Shown here one piece after another: positions 39,848 through 48,224 of a stretch of 54,006 bases of DNA. The notes under the pieces were generated by a model. That model was not told the origin of the DNA, ran no database searches, and saw only the letters and a list, made by a program, of their open reading frames with translations. This stretch comes from Oscillospiraceae bacterium (lineage in GTDB: Bacteria > Bacillota > Clostridia > Oscillospirales > Ruminococcaceae), in contig JAITEB010000030.1 in NCBI GenBank assembly GCA_031282245.1, positions 1 to 54,006 on the forward strand, written 5' to 3'. The stretch's first letter is position 1. Each line of letters begins with the position of its first letter. Position numbers and translations under genes: made by a program.

Positions 39848-40528
39848 TCAATCTTCAACCTTATATCCAACACTCCGGACGGTTTTTATAATGCCGCCGC
39901 AATCGCCGAGCTTTTGCCGGATGGATTTTATATGCATATCAACCGTCCGGCTTTCGCTCACAAAGTCGTAGCCCCAGATATGGTCCAGAAGCCTGTCCCT
40001 GCTCAGAACTATGCCTTTGTTGAGCATAAGAAAGCGCAGAAGCTCGAATTCTTTATATGTGAGCGGTATCTCTTTGCCGTCGGCGAAAACGCGGCGCTTC
40101 TCTTCGTTGAGAACAACTCCGTCAGCGCTAAGCGCTCCTTCCCCGGAGGGAAGCGCCGCGCGGCGCAGAACGGCTTTGACGCGCGAAATGGCCTCTATCA
40201 CAGAAAAAGGCTTTGTAATATAATCGTCCGCTCCCAGATCGAGACCCTTCACGCGGTCATATTCCGAGCCTTTGGCGCTCAGGATTATAACAGCGACTCC
40301 CGCTGTTTTCCGCGCCGCCTTCAGGCGTTTCAGAATTGTCACGCCGTCTTCTCCGGGGAGCATTATATCAAGAATGATCAGATCCGGCAGAGCCTCCCTT
40401 TCCTGCACAGCCGAAAAGAGCGCGCTGCCGTCGGCGAAACCGGCGGCTTCAAAGCCGGCTGACGAAAGCGCGTAGACCAGAAGTTCCCTGATATTGTCGT
40501 CGTCTTCCACGGCGTAGATTCTGCGCAA
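39848..40528 (-). CDS. phoB: Phosphate-response regulator PhoB/PhoP (OmpR family)
   Basis: 226 residues. The receiver domain has EDD near residue 8-10, phospho-acceptor D54 (LIILDIMLPG) and Lys in ITKPFS; the winged-helix domain ends SRTVDMHIKSIRQKLGDCGGIIKTVRSVGYKVED. I chose TTG at 40528 because AAAAGGAG lies 8 nt upstream; the GTG inside that ribosome site and the ATG at 40579 are less likely. It should bind the Pho box before pstS and so control its own operon. Confidence 0.95.
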   Translation of the reverse strand: MRRIYAVEDDDNIRELLVYALSSAGFEAAGFADGSALFSAVQEREALPDLIILDIMLPGEDGVTILKRLKAARKTAGVAVIILSAKGSEYDRVKGLDLGADDYITKPFSVIEAISRVKAVLRRAALPSGEGALSADGVVLNEEKRRVFADGKEIPLTYKEFELLRFLMLNKGIVLSRDRLLDHIWGYDFVSESRTVDMHIKSIRQKLGDCGGIIKTVRSVGYKVED

Positions 40529-40583
40529 AGCGTTCACTCCTTTTGGCGGGGCCGCGGGCCGCCCCGCGCGCTCATACATACTT

Positions 40584-41240
40584 TCAGAGAACCTGGCTGC
40601 CCTTGTGCAGGCCCGTTATAGAAAAAATTACCCATTCGGCTATATTTACGGCATGGTCGCCTATGCGCTCGTAATACTTTGCGATTTGCAGAAGGTCGAA
40701 GGCTTGTTCGCCGTTTTCGGCGTCATCATGAACAAGGGCGATCAGGTCTTTTTTTGCGTTGAAAAACAGACTGTCAACTATATCGTCATGGGCTATTACA
40801 GTTTTTGCCAGCTCCAGGTCGTTTTTGATAAAGGCGTTAATGCTCCATGTCAGCATTTTGGCGGTGGCCTCCGCCATTCTGGGAATATGTTCAAGCTGCT
40901 TGATATAGTCCTGGCCGGAAAGATAAACGCACAGCTCGGATATGTCGGACGCGTGGTCGCCGATTCTTTCCATGTCGGTAATCATCTTCAGGGCGGTGGA
41001 AATCTGCCTTAAGTCGCGGGCGACAGGCTGCTGGCTCAGGAGCAGGTTCAGGCACTGCATCTCTATTTCTTTTTCTTTGTCGTCGATGATGTCGTCGCTG
41101 GCGATGACATCCCGCGCGCCGCCGGCGTCCTGGGTCTCCAGGGCTTTTGTCGCCCGGGCGATAGCGCGCTCAATGAGCGAAGCCATTTCGATAAGGTTGT
41201 TGTGCATATCCGCAAGCTGTTCGTCAAAGCGTCTTCTCAT
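40584..41240 (-). CDS. phoU: Phosphate uptake regulator PhoU
   Basis: 218 residues, two three-helix repeats with the metal-binding motifs DMERIGDHASDI and YYERIGDHAVNIAE. PhoU links the Pst transporter to PhoR and lowers phosphate uptake when phosphate is plentiful. The ATG overlaps the pstB stop. Confidence 0.97.
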   Translation of the reverse strand: MRRRFDEQLADMHNNLIEMASLIERAIARATKALETQDAGGARDVIASDDIIDDKEKEIEMQCLNLLLSQQPVARDLRQISTALKMITDMERIGDHASDISELCVYLSGQDYIKQLEHIPRMAEATAKMLTWSINAFIKNDLELAKTVIAHDDIVDSLFFNAKKDLIALVHDDAENGEQAFDLLQIAKYYERIGDHAVNIAEWVIFSITGLHKGSQVL

Positions 41241-41989
41241 CAGCCAAACCTCCCTGTAATATAGTCTTCTGTTCTTTTGTCGGCGGGGCGGGCGAAAATC
41301 GTTTTTGTGTCGCTTTTTTCTATTACTTCACCATGGAGAAAAAACGCTGTGCTGTCGCTGATTCTCGCCGCCTGCTGCATGTTGTGCGTAACTATTATTA
41401 TACTATATTTTTCCCGCAATGTCAGCAGCAGTTCTTCAATTTTTCCTGTTGAAATGGGGTCAAGGGCGCTTGTGGGTTCATCCAGAAGAAGAGCCTCCGG
41501 CGAACCGGCAAGCGCGCGGGCAATGCAAAGGCGCTGCTGCTGCCCGCCGGAAAGCCCAAGCGCGCTTTTTTTCAGCCTGTCTTTAACTTCATCCCAGATA
41601 GCCGCGTTCCTCAGGGAATTTTCCACTACCGCGTCCAGCTCGCAGCGGGCTTTTATGCCATGGGTGCGCGGGCCGAAAGCGATATTGTCGTAAACGCTCA
41701 TAGGGAATGGGTTGGGCTTTTGAAAAACCATGCCAACGCGCTTCCGCAAAAGATTAACGTCTGCGCCGTTGTAAATATCCTCGCCGTAGAGCCGGACGGA
41801 ACCTGTGATTTTACAGCCTTCTATTATATCGTTCATGCGGTTAAGAGTTTTTAAAAGCGTGCTTTTGCCGCAGCCGGAAGGACCTATAAAGGCGCTGATC
41901 ATTCCCGCTTCTATTTCCATGTTGATTTTTTTAAGCGCCTGAAAGCCGCCATAGAACAGGTCGAGGTTTTTTATTTCAAAACAGTTCAC
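41240..41989 (-). CDS. pstB: Phosphate ABC transporter ATP-binding protein PstB
   Basis: 249 residues. Walker [34 protein letters not shown] (PstB-specific), signature [16 protein letters not shown], Walker [15 protein letters not shown]-loop [13 protein letters not shown]. It energises PstCA. It is 1 nt after pstA. Confidence 0.98.
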   Translation of the reverse strand: MNCFEIKNLDLFYGGFQALKKINMEIEAGMISAFIGPSGCGKSTLLKTLNRMNDIIEGCKITGSVRLYGEDIYNGADVNLLRKRVGMVFQKPNPFPMSVYDNIAFGPRTHGIKARCELDAVVENSLRNAAIWDEVKDRLKKSALGLSGGQQQRLCIARALAGSPEALLLDEPTSALDPISTGKIEELLLTLREKYSIIIVTHNMQQAARISDSTAFFLHGEVIEKSDTKTIFARPADKRTEDYITGRFG

Positions 41990-41990
41990 T

Positions 41991-42824
41991 TTACTTTTTC
42001 ACCCCTATTCGTTTGGCCGCCCATGCGGAGGCCGCGTTGATTAAAATCACCAGCAGGAGCAGGACTATGGCTGTCGCGTAGCCTTCTCCGGTATGCAGCC
42101 CTTCGTTGGAAAGCGCATACATGTGTACAGAAAGCGTCCGCGCCGATTCCATCGGGTTGACCGAAAACTGCGCGACTGTTCCGGCTGTGTAAATCAGGGC
42201 GGCCGTCTCGCCGGCAATGCGCCCGATCGCAAGTATAATCCCCGCGAATATACCCGGGGCGGCGCTTGGCAGAACGATTTTGAAAACTGTTCTGAGCCGT
42301 CCCGCGCCAAGCCCGAACGCGCCTTCGCGCAGGTTATCCGGGACGGCTATTATCGCTTCTTCTGTCGAGCGCAGTATCAGAGGCAGTATCATAATCGAGA
42401 GAGTGAACGCCCCTGCCAGTACAGAATATCGCCATTTGAGGAAATTTACAAAAAACAGCATTCCGAACAGACCGTATACTATCGAGGGTATCCCGGACAG
42501 CGTTTCCGCGGTGACGCGCACGAGCGCGACAAATTTATTGCCGCGCTTTGAGTATTCCGTCAAAAATATGGCCGAAAAAACGCCCAGCGGCACGGCCGCA
42601 AGCAGCGACAAAAACGTCATATATACAGTCGAGATGAGCGCGGGCATAAGCGAAACATTCTCGCTGTTGTAATTCCAGGCAAACAAAGAAGGCTTTAAAT
42701 AGGGCAGGCCTTTTATAAAAATAAACCCAACAATGAAAACGAGAACTGAAGCCGTCAGAAAGGCCGCCGCCCATGTAAGCGCCCGCAGAATGCGCTCGGA
42801 CAGTTTAAGCTTTGCTTTGCGCAT
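41991..42824 (-). CDS. pstA: Phosphate ABC transporter permease PstA
   Basis: 277 residues with six membrane helices. [18 protein letters not shown] and [51 protein letters not shown] are the permease signatures, including the EAA loop. The ATG at 42824 overlaps the pstC stop TAA (TAATG); a longer frame to 43241 lies in pstC and is rejected. Confidence 0.97.
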   Translation of the reverse strand: MRKAKLKLSERILRALTWAAAFLTASVLVFIVGFIFIKGLPYLKPSLFAWNYNSENVSLMPALISTVYMTFLSLLAAVPLGVFSAIFLTEYSKRGNKFVALVRVTAETLSGIPSIVYGLFGMLFFVNFLKWRYSVLAGAFTLSIMILPLILRSTEEAIIAVPDNLREGAFGLGAGRLRTVFKIVLPSAAPGIFAGIILAIGRIAGETAALIYTAGTVAQFSVNPMESARTLSVHMYALSNEGLHTGEGYATAIVLLLLVILINAASAWAAKRIGVKK

Positions 42825-43657
42825 TATTTCTCCTTTCTTTTCAGGGCTGAAAAACTGAGGTTGATAATCATGATAAACACAAACAGCACGACTCCGGTGG
42901 CGATAAGCGCCTCCCTGTGCAGATCCGCCGCATAAGCCATTTCCATCACGATATTGGCCGTAAGAGTTCTCGCCCCCTGAAAAACAGAGGAGGGAACGCG
43001 CGGCTGGTTGCCCGCGACCATTATTACGGCCATCGTCTCGCCAATCGCGCGCCCCACTCCCAATATTACAGAAGCCAGAATCCCCGATTTTGCGGCGGGC
43101 AGCACCACGCTGAAAACCGAGCGGTAATGCCCCGCGCCCAAGGCAAGCGCGCCTTCGTAATACTGCTCCGGGGCGGCTCTCAAGGCGCTTTCCGAAATCG
43201 TAATAACCGTGGGGAGAATCATTATGCCCAGAAGTATACACGCCGACAATATGCTGTTTCCCGAAAGAGGGAGTATTACCGCCATGCCGAAAAAACCATA
43301 AACGACCGACGGGATTCCGGCCAGAAGATCCACGCCCGGCTTAATAAATTTATATAGCTTTGGGGGACATACATGAGACATAAACACAGCGGTGAAAATT
43401 CCCACGGGAACCCCGATTATAACAGATCCCGCTGTGATATACAGACTGCCGACAATCATCGGCAGTATTCCAAAAGACGGCGGCACATCCGCCGGCGACC
43501 AGTCTTTTCCAAGCAGGAAAGCGAACGGCCCTATTTTCCCGATTGCGGGAAGACCGTTCGCCAGCAGGAAAAGACAGATAAGCGCGACTGCAAGTATAGA
43601 CGCCGCCGCCGACAGGAAAAACACAGCGCGCATTATGCTCTCTTTCCAGTTTTTCAT
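42824..43657 (-). CDS. pstC: Phosphate ABC transporter permease PstC
   Basis: 277 residues with six membrane helices. LLAGIPSVVYGFFGMAVILPL and YYEGALALGAGHYRSVFSVVLPAAKSGILASVILGVGRAIGETMAVIMVAGN match PstC. It pairs with PstA as the phosphate channel. The ATG overlaps the pstS stop (ATGA). Confidence 0.97.
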   Translation of the reverse strand: MKNWKESIMRAVFFLSAAASILAVALICLFLLANGLPAIGKIGPFAFLLGKDWSPADVPPSFGILPMIVGSLYITAGSVIIGVPVGIFTAVFMSHVCPPKLYKFIKPGVDLLAGIPSVVYGFFGMAVILPLSGNSILSACILLGIMILPTVITISESALRAAPEQYYEGALALGAGHYRSVFSVVLPAAKSGILASVILGVGRAIGETMAVIMVAGNQPRVPSSVFQGARTLTANIVMEMAYAADLHREALIATGVVLFVFIMIINLSFSALKRKEK

Positions 43658-44514
43658 TTTATTATGCTATCCCATGTCAAGATTTCGCCGGTGAAAATCG
43701 CCCGGATTTCTTCTTTGCTGAGGTTGCTTACAGGGTTGTCTTTGTTGACGATAACGGCTATTCCGTCTGTGGCAATCTGCGTCGGCGTAAGCTCCGCCAG
43801 CTCGCTGTCTTTGAGTTCGCGGCTGGACATCCCTATGTCGCAGCTCCCCTCTATTGCGGAAGTCATACCTGCTGAAGAATCGCTCTGCTGAATTTCGATA
43901 GCGGCGCCGGCGTTAATTGCCAGATAAGCTTCTTTAAGTTTTTCCATTATGGGCGTGACCGAAGAAGAACCGGCGACAACGATTTTGCCGGAAGGCTTGC
44001 CGCCGGCATAGGCCGCCGGGCTTTCGCTGATTGGGATATAGCTCTTGCCGATCACTTCCTGACCTTCGGCCGAAAGAATAAAGCCGATAAAATCCTGGGC
44101 AAGCTCTCCGGGAGTTCCTTTTGTAGCTATAAAAAACGGCCTGTGCACTGTATAAGACCCGTTTTTGACGTTCTCGGTGCTTGCGGCCGCGCCCTCGATA
44201 GAAAGCGCTTTTACCGTGTCGTTAAGCGAGCCTAAAGAGATATAACCAATTGCGTACTGGCTGCCGGAAACGTTTGTCATCATCACGTCGGTCTGCTTTG
44301 CGACAACGGCTTCTTTTGTGGTCATATCTTTTTTGTTTCCGTCCGCGTCTTTTACTTCAACCCCGAAAAGCTCAATAAACGCGCCGCGCGTACCGGAACC
44401 GTCCTCGCGGGAAATGACGTTTATGGCTTGGCTTGTGTCAAACGCGCCCCCGCATCCCGTAAAAGCCGACGCTGCCGCAAAGACTGCCAACAAGACTGCG
44501 ATTATTTTTTTCAC
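43654..44514 (-). CDS. pstS: Phosphate-binding lipoprotein PstS, circularly permuted order
   Basis: 286 residues from GTG with GGGGAGAA upstream; a lipobox-type signal ends FTGC. The phosphate-binding blocks are all present but in the reverse order from classical PstS: SREDGSGTRGAF comes first (about 35-46), then GYISLGSL and AGSSSVTPIMEKL, then QQSDSSAGMTSAIEGSCDIGMSSRELK, and IFTGEILTWDSIIK ends the protein. Similar permuted PstS proteins exist in Clostridia to my knowledge. It captures phosphate for PstCAB. Confidence 0.95.
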   Translation of the reverse strand: MKKIIAVLLAVFAAASAFTGCGGAFDTSQAINVISREDGSGTRGAFIELFGVEVKDADGNKKDMTTKEAVVAKQTDVMMTNVSGSQYAIGYISLGSLNDTVKALSIEGAAASTENVKNGSYTVHRPFFIATKGTPGELAQDFIGFILSAEGQEVIGKSYIPISESPAAYAGGKPSGKIVVAGSSSVTPIMEKLKEAYLAINAGAAIEIQQSDSSAGMTSAIEGSCDIGMSSRELKDSELAELTPTQIATDGIAVIVNKDNPVSNLSKEEIRAIFTGEILTWDSIIK

Positions 44515-44574
44515 TGTTTTTTCTCCCCATTTTTTCTCTTTAATTTATATTGCAAAGCTATAATAAGATTATTA

Positions 44575-44627
44575 TGTATAGTTTGCAGGAGGATAACTGT
44601 AAAAATCGTGTAAAATTCGTCTGTAGA
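44575..44627 (-). promoter_or_regulatory. pst promoter with candidate PhoP/PhoB box
   Basis: Minus strand: TTTACA repeats at 44609-44614 and 44598-44603 with an 11-bp period (5-nt gaps), and TCTACA at 44622-44627, as in Bacillus-type Pho boxes. The inner TTTACA also serves as -35, 17 nt from TATACA (44575-44580). Confidence 0.72.
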
Positions 44628-44744
44628 AAAAATTAACGCCCCCTGCCGTACTTAATCAGGGACTGGCCTAATATACTTGTATATATGCGCGAAGTCTTGA
44701 AAGCCTGTACAGGCCGCAATCGAAAGGACGGTATTAATCCCGGT

Positions 44745-46292
44745 ATGCGAAAAAAAGGAATGCTGTACGGCGCCGCCGTTCTGACGCTGTCGTCAATCAT
44801 GACGCGCCTTGTCGGGGTGGTTTTCAGTATACTGCTTTCAAACACCCTCGGCGCGGAGGGAATCGGCCTTTTTCAGCTTATTTTTTCTTTTTACGCCTTG
44901 ACGATCAATCTTTCACGCGCGGGGATAAGCACCGCTGTTTCCCGCCTTGTGGCGGAATGCGCGGCTTTGAGCCAAAGCGGGCGGGTCAGGAAAATAATGC
45001 GCGGCGCGGTCGGCATTTCCCTGCTGCTGAGCCTGACGGCCGCCGCCGCGGCAATTATATTTTCGGATAAAATCGCTCTGAGCTTCCTCAAAGACAGGCG
45101 CGCGGTCAAATCTATACTCGCCTTTGCGCCAAGTCTTGTTTTTATTTCCGTTTCCTCCTGTTACAAAGGCTATTTTTTCGCCGTCAACGAAATTGTAAAG
45201 CCCGCAAGCTCCGAATTTGTCGAGCAGGCTATCCGGATGGGTTTTATCTTTCTTCTGCTGAAAATATCCGTCAAAGACGGTCTGTCCTGCGCCTGCGCGG
45301 GGATTTTTTGGGGATATACCGCCGGGGAACTGGCCTCGCTGCTTTATCTCTATGCCTTCTACAGGCCGGATCTGCGCAGGAAATTTGACGCGAAGGCCGC
45401 CGGCAAAGGCTGTTTGAAAGACATTGCGCAAATTGCCGCGCCGCTCTCAATCAGTTCCAACTCAACCTCTTTTTTGCGAATGGAAGAGGACATATTAATT
45501 CTGGCGGGACTGAAGCAATATCGCGGTTCTTATGAGTCCGCGATAAGCACCTACGGCGTTTTGTGCGGTATGGTTATGCCGACGCTTATGCTGCCCTCGG
45601 CGCTGCTGACTTCTGTTTCTATTGCTATATTGCCGAAAATAAGCCGCGCAAACGCCCGCGGCGACAAAAAAGCCATATCTGACACCGTATCAAAAGTTTT
45701 GCAGTTCACTTGTATTATGAGCGTTCTGGTTGTGGGTATATTTGCCGCGTTCCCGGATGAAATCGGTCTTGTGATTTACAACAATGCCGAGATGGGTCCG
45801 ATGCTGAGGATTCTTGCGCCGATATGCGTATGTATTTATCTTGAGATAACGGCGGCGGGCGTTCTGAACGTGACAGGCGAGCAGATGAGCACGCTCTGGT
45901 ATAATCTGGCCGATTCCCTTCTGCGGCTGCTGCTGGTTTACCTGTTTGTGCCGCGCTATGGCTTCACGGCGTTTTTAATCACTATGATAATCAGCAATAT
46001 TTTTACTTCCACTCTTTGTATAAGACGGCTTTATAAAGTCGCGAAAATCCGCTTTGATTTTGTAAACTGGCTTTTGAAGCCGTTGATTGCCGTTGGGGCG
46101 ACTGTTCTGAATATGAGTTTTTTTTGCAGGCAGCTGCTTTTTGGACGCGTCGCCGTTGTGCCGGGGCTGCTTATCGCTTTGATTTTCTCCGCGATGGTCT
46201 ATATATTCATGAACTATCTGATTGGGACGTTCTCTAAATCCGATGCGGACTATTTCCGGGGGCTGTACAGGCGCAAAAGCGGGAACGGCTGA
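44745..46292 (+). CDS. SpoVB/MurJ-like polysaccharide flippase (MOP superfamily)
   Basis: 515 residues with about 14 membrane helices. KKGMLYGAAVLTLSSIMTRLVGVVFSILLSNTLGAEGIGLFQL is the family N-terminus; ISTAVSRLVAE and LPKISRANARGDKKAI follow. Such proteins move lipid-linked wall precursors; SpoVB is needed for spore cortex. The ATG at 44745 (MRKKGMLYG) lacks a well-spaced ribosome site; 44685 is an in-frame alternative. It is divergent from pstS. SpoVB against other flippases cannot be settled by reading. Confidence 0.88.
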   Translation: MRKKGMLYGAAVLTLSSIMTRLVGVVFSILLSNTLGAEGIGLFQLIFSFYALTINLSRAGISTAVSRLVAECAALSQSGRVRKIMRGAVGISLLLSLTAAAAAIIFSDKIALSFLKDRRAVKSILAFAPSLVFISVSSCYKGYFFAVNEIVKPASSEFVEQAIRMGFIFLLLKISVKDGLSCACAGIFWGYTAGELASLLYLYAFYRPDLRRKFDAKAAGKGCLKDIAQIAAPLSISSNSTSFLRMEEDILILAGLKQYRGSYESAISTYGVLCGMVMPTLMLPSALLTSVSIAILPKISRANARGDKKAISDTVSKVLQFTCIMSVLVVGIFAAFPDEIGLVIYNNAEMGPMLRILAPICVCIYLEITAAGVLNVTGEQMSTLWYNLADSLLRLLLVYLFVPRYGFTAFLITMIISNIFTSTLCIRRLYKVAKIRFDFVNWLLKPLIAVGATVLNMSFFCRQLLFGRVAVVPGLLIALIFSAMVYIFMNYLIGTFSKSDADYFRGLYRRKSGNG

Positions 46293-46310
46293 CAAATTCT
46301 GAATGTTAAA

Positions 46311-46357
46311 AACTCCCCCGCGCCAGCCTGCAAAGGCGGCGCGGGGGAGTTTTTTTT
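46311..46357. terminator. Strong terminator after the flippase gene
   Basis: AACTCCCCCGCGCC (46311-46324) pairs with GGCGCGGGGGAGTT (46338-46351), then T-run. The minus strand has GTTTTTAAC, so it can serve both convergent genes. Confidence 0.93.
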
Positions 46358-46373
46358 AAGCGGCCGAACGAGT

Positions 46374-48224
46374 TTATTCAGCGAACGCGCCCGTATATAA
46401 CTGGTAGTACCTGCCTTTCGCCGCAATCAGCGCGTCATGGTCGCCGCGCTCAATAATTCTTCCCTGCTCCATGACCATAATAGCGTCGGAATTCTTAACA
46501 GTAGAAAGCCTGTGCGCGATCACAAAAACCGTGCGGCCTTCCATAAGAGCGTCCATGCCTTTCTGCACTATAGCTTCTGTGCGGGTGTCAATGCTGGAGG
46601 TCGCCTCGTCAAGGATCATAACCGGCGGGTCGGCCACAGCTGCGCGGGCTATCGCCAAAAGCTGGCGCTGGCCGCCTGAAAGGTTGCCGCCGTCTCCGGA
46701 AATCACCGTGTCATAGCCATCCGGAAGGCGCGTTATAAAGTCGTGGGCGTTGGCTCGTTCGGCGGCGCGGCGCACTTCCTCGTCCGTCGCGTCCAGTTTG
46801 CCATAGCGGATATTGTCCGCCACAGTCCCCGTGAAAAGGTGCGTATCCTGCAAAACAATACCCAGAGAACGCCGCAGGCTGCTTTTTTTGATTTTGTTTA
46901 CGTTAATATTATCAAAACGGATTTTTCCGTCCGCAATGTCATAAAAGCGGTTTAGCAAATTCGTGACAGTGGTTTTTCCCGCGCCGGTCGCGCCGACAAA
47001 GGCGATCTTCTGCCCCGGCCTCGCGTACAGGCTTATGTCATGCAGAACGATTTTGTTTTCGCTGTAGCCGAAATCCACGTCGAAAAGCCGCACATCGCCC
47101 TTAAGCTCGGTATAAGTCACGCTTCCGTCGCCGTGCGGATGCCTCCATGCCCAAAGCCCTGTGTTTTCCGGGCGCTCAACAAGAGAAGCGTTCTCATACT
47201 TCGCGTTGACCAGCGTGACATAGCCCTCGTCTTTTTCCGGCTGTTCGTCCAAAAGGCTGAAAATGCGTTCAGCCCCCGCAATGGCCATTGTGATGGCGTT
47301 AATCTGAGTGGACATCTGTCCGATAGGCGCGCTGAAGCTCCGGGAAAGCGTCAGGAAAGCGGCGATTGTCCCGAGCGTCATCCCGGCGGCGCCGTTCAGA
47401 GCAAGCAGGCCGCCGACAAACGCGATCAGGACGTATTGCAGCATGCCTATATTCATCATAAGCGGCATAAGAATGCTGGTCAGCCGGTTCGCGCCTGCCA
47501 TGTCTCTGCGCAGATCTTCGTTGAGTTTGTCAAATTCCTCCTGCGCCGCTTCTTCGTGGCAGAACACTTTTACTACTTTCTGCCCGCTGAACATTTCCTC
47601 GACATAGCCGTTCAGCCGGCCTACGGCTTTTTGCTGCTCCCGGAAATACTTCGCCGCGCCGCCGCTGATTTTCCGGACAAGAACCAGCATGACGGCGACG
47701 CAGGCAAAGGCCAGAAGGCTCAGCGGGATGCTCAGCGACAGCATTGTGACGGTCACGGCCGCAACGGTTATCACAGAGGACAGCATCTGCGGGAAACTCA
47801 TAGAAAGCATTTCACGCAAGGCGTCAATGTCGTTCGTATATCGGCTCATCAGATCGCCGTGAGTGTGAGTGTCGTAATATTTTATGGGCAGCGACTGCAT
47901 ATGGGCAAACATGTCGTCGCGGATTTTTTTCAGCACTCCCTGCGAAATACCCACCATTGTGCGGTTATACAAAAAAGTGCAGATAACGCCGGCAAGATAA
48001 ACGCCCCCCATAACGGCCAGGGCTTTCAGCAGCCCGGTAAACACCGGGCGCTCGGAAGCCAGAAGCGGCGCTATATAATCATCCACCAGACTTTGGATAA
48101 AAAACGAGCCTGATACATTGGCAAGCGTGCTCAGCGCAATAAAAATAAAAACAAAAACCAGCGCGGCTTTATAGCTCCCCATTTCCCGCAGAAGCCGCCG
48201 GACTACGCCGCTATTTTTCTTCAT
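46374..48224 (-). CDS. ABC exporter, canonical half of a heterodimer (permease-ATPase)
   Basis: 616 residues from ATG at 48224. Six helices (about 20-330) precede an ATPase domain with Walker A GATGAGKTT, Q-loop GIVLQDTHLF, signature NLSGGQRQLL, Walker B VMILDEATSSID (catalytic Glu present) and H-loop IAHRLS. Between the domains an insert of about 50 residues (KDEGYVTLVNAKYENASLVERPENTGLWAWRHPHGDG) is as in BmrD/TM288-type subunits. Overlaps the partner gene by 14 nt. Likely multidrug or lipid export. Confidence 0.93.
   Translation of the reverse strand: MKKNSGVVRRLLREMGSYKAALVFVFIFIALSTLANVSGSFFIQSLVDDYIAPLLASERPVFTGLLKALAVMGGVYLAGVICTFLYNRTMVGISQGVLKKIRDDMFAHMQSLPIKYYDTHTHGDLMSRYTNDIDALREMLSMSFPQMLSSVITVAAVTVTMLSLSIPLSLLAFACVAVMLVLVRKISGGAAKYFREQQKAVGRLNGYVEEMFSGQKVVKVFCHEEAAQEEFDKLNEDLRRDMAGANRLTSILMPLMMNIGMLQYVLIAFVGGLLALNGAAGMTLGTIAAFLTLSRSFSAPIGQMSTQINAITMAIAGAERIFSLLDEQPEKDEGYVTLVNAKYENASLVERPENTGLWAWRHPHGDGSVTYTELKGDVRLFDVDFGYSENKIVLHDISLYARPGQKIAFVGATGAGKTTVTNLLNRFYDIADGKIRFDNINVNKIKKSSLRRSLGIVLQDTHLFTGTVADNIRYGKLDATDEEVRRAAERANAHDFITRLPDGYDTVISGDGGNLSGGQRQLLAIARAAVADPPVMILDEATSSIDTRTEAIVQKGMDALMEGRTVFVIAHRLSTVKNSDAIMVMEQGRIIERGDHDALIAAKGRYYQLYTGAFAE

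Noticed and set aside
47040-48113. 357-codon plus-strand frame opposite the ABC exporter gene
   Set aside because: Very His/Gln-rich antisense shadow of a canonical ABC transporter.
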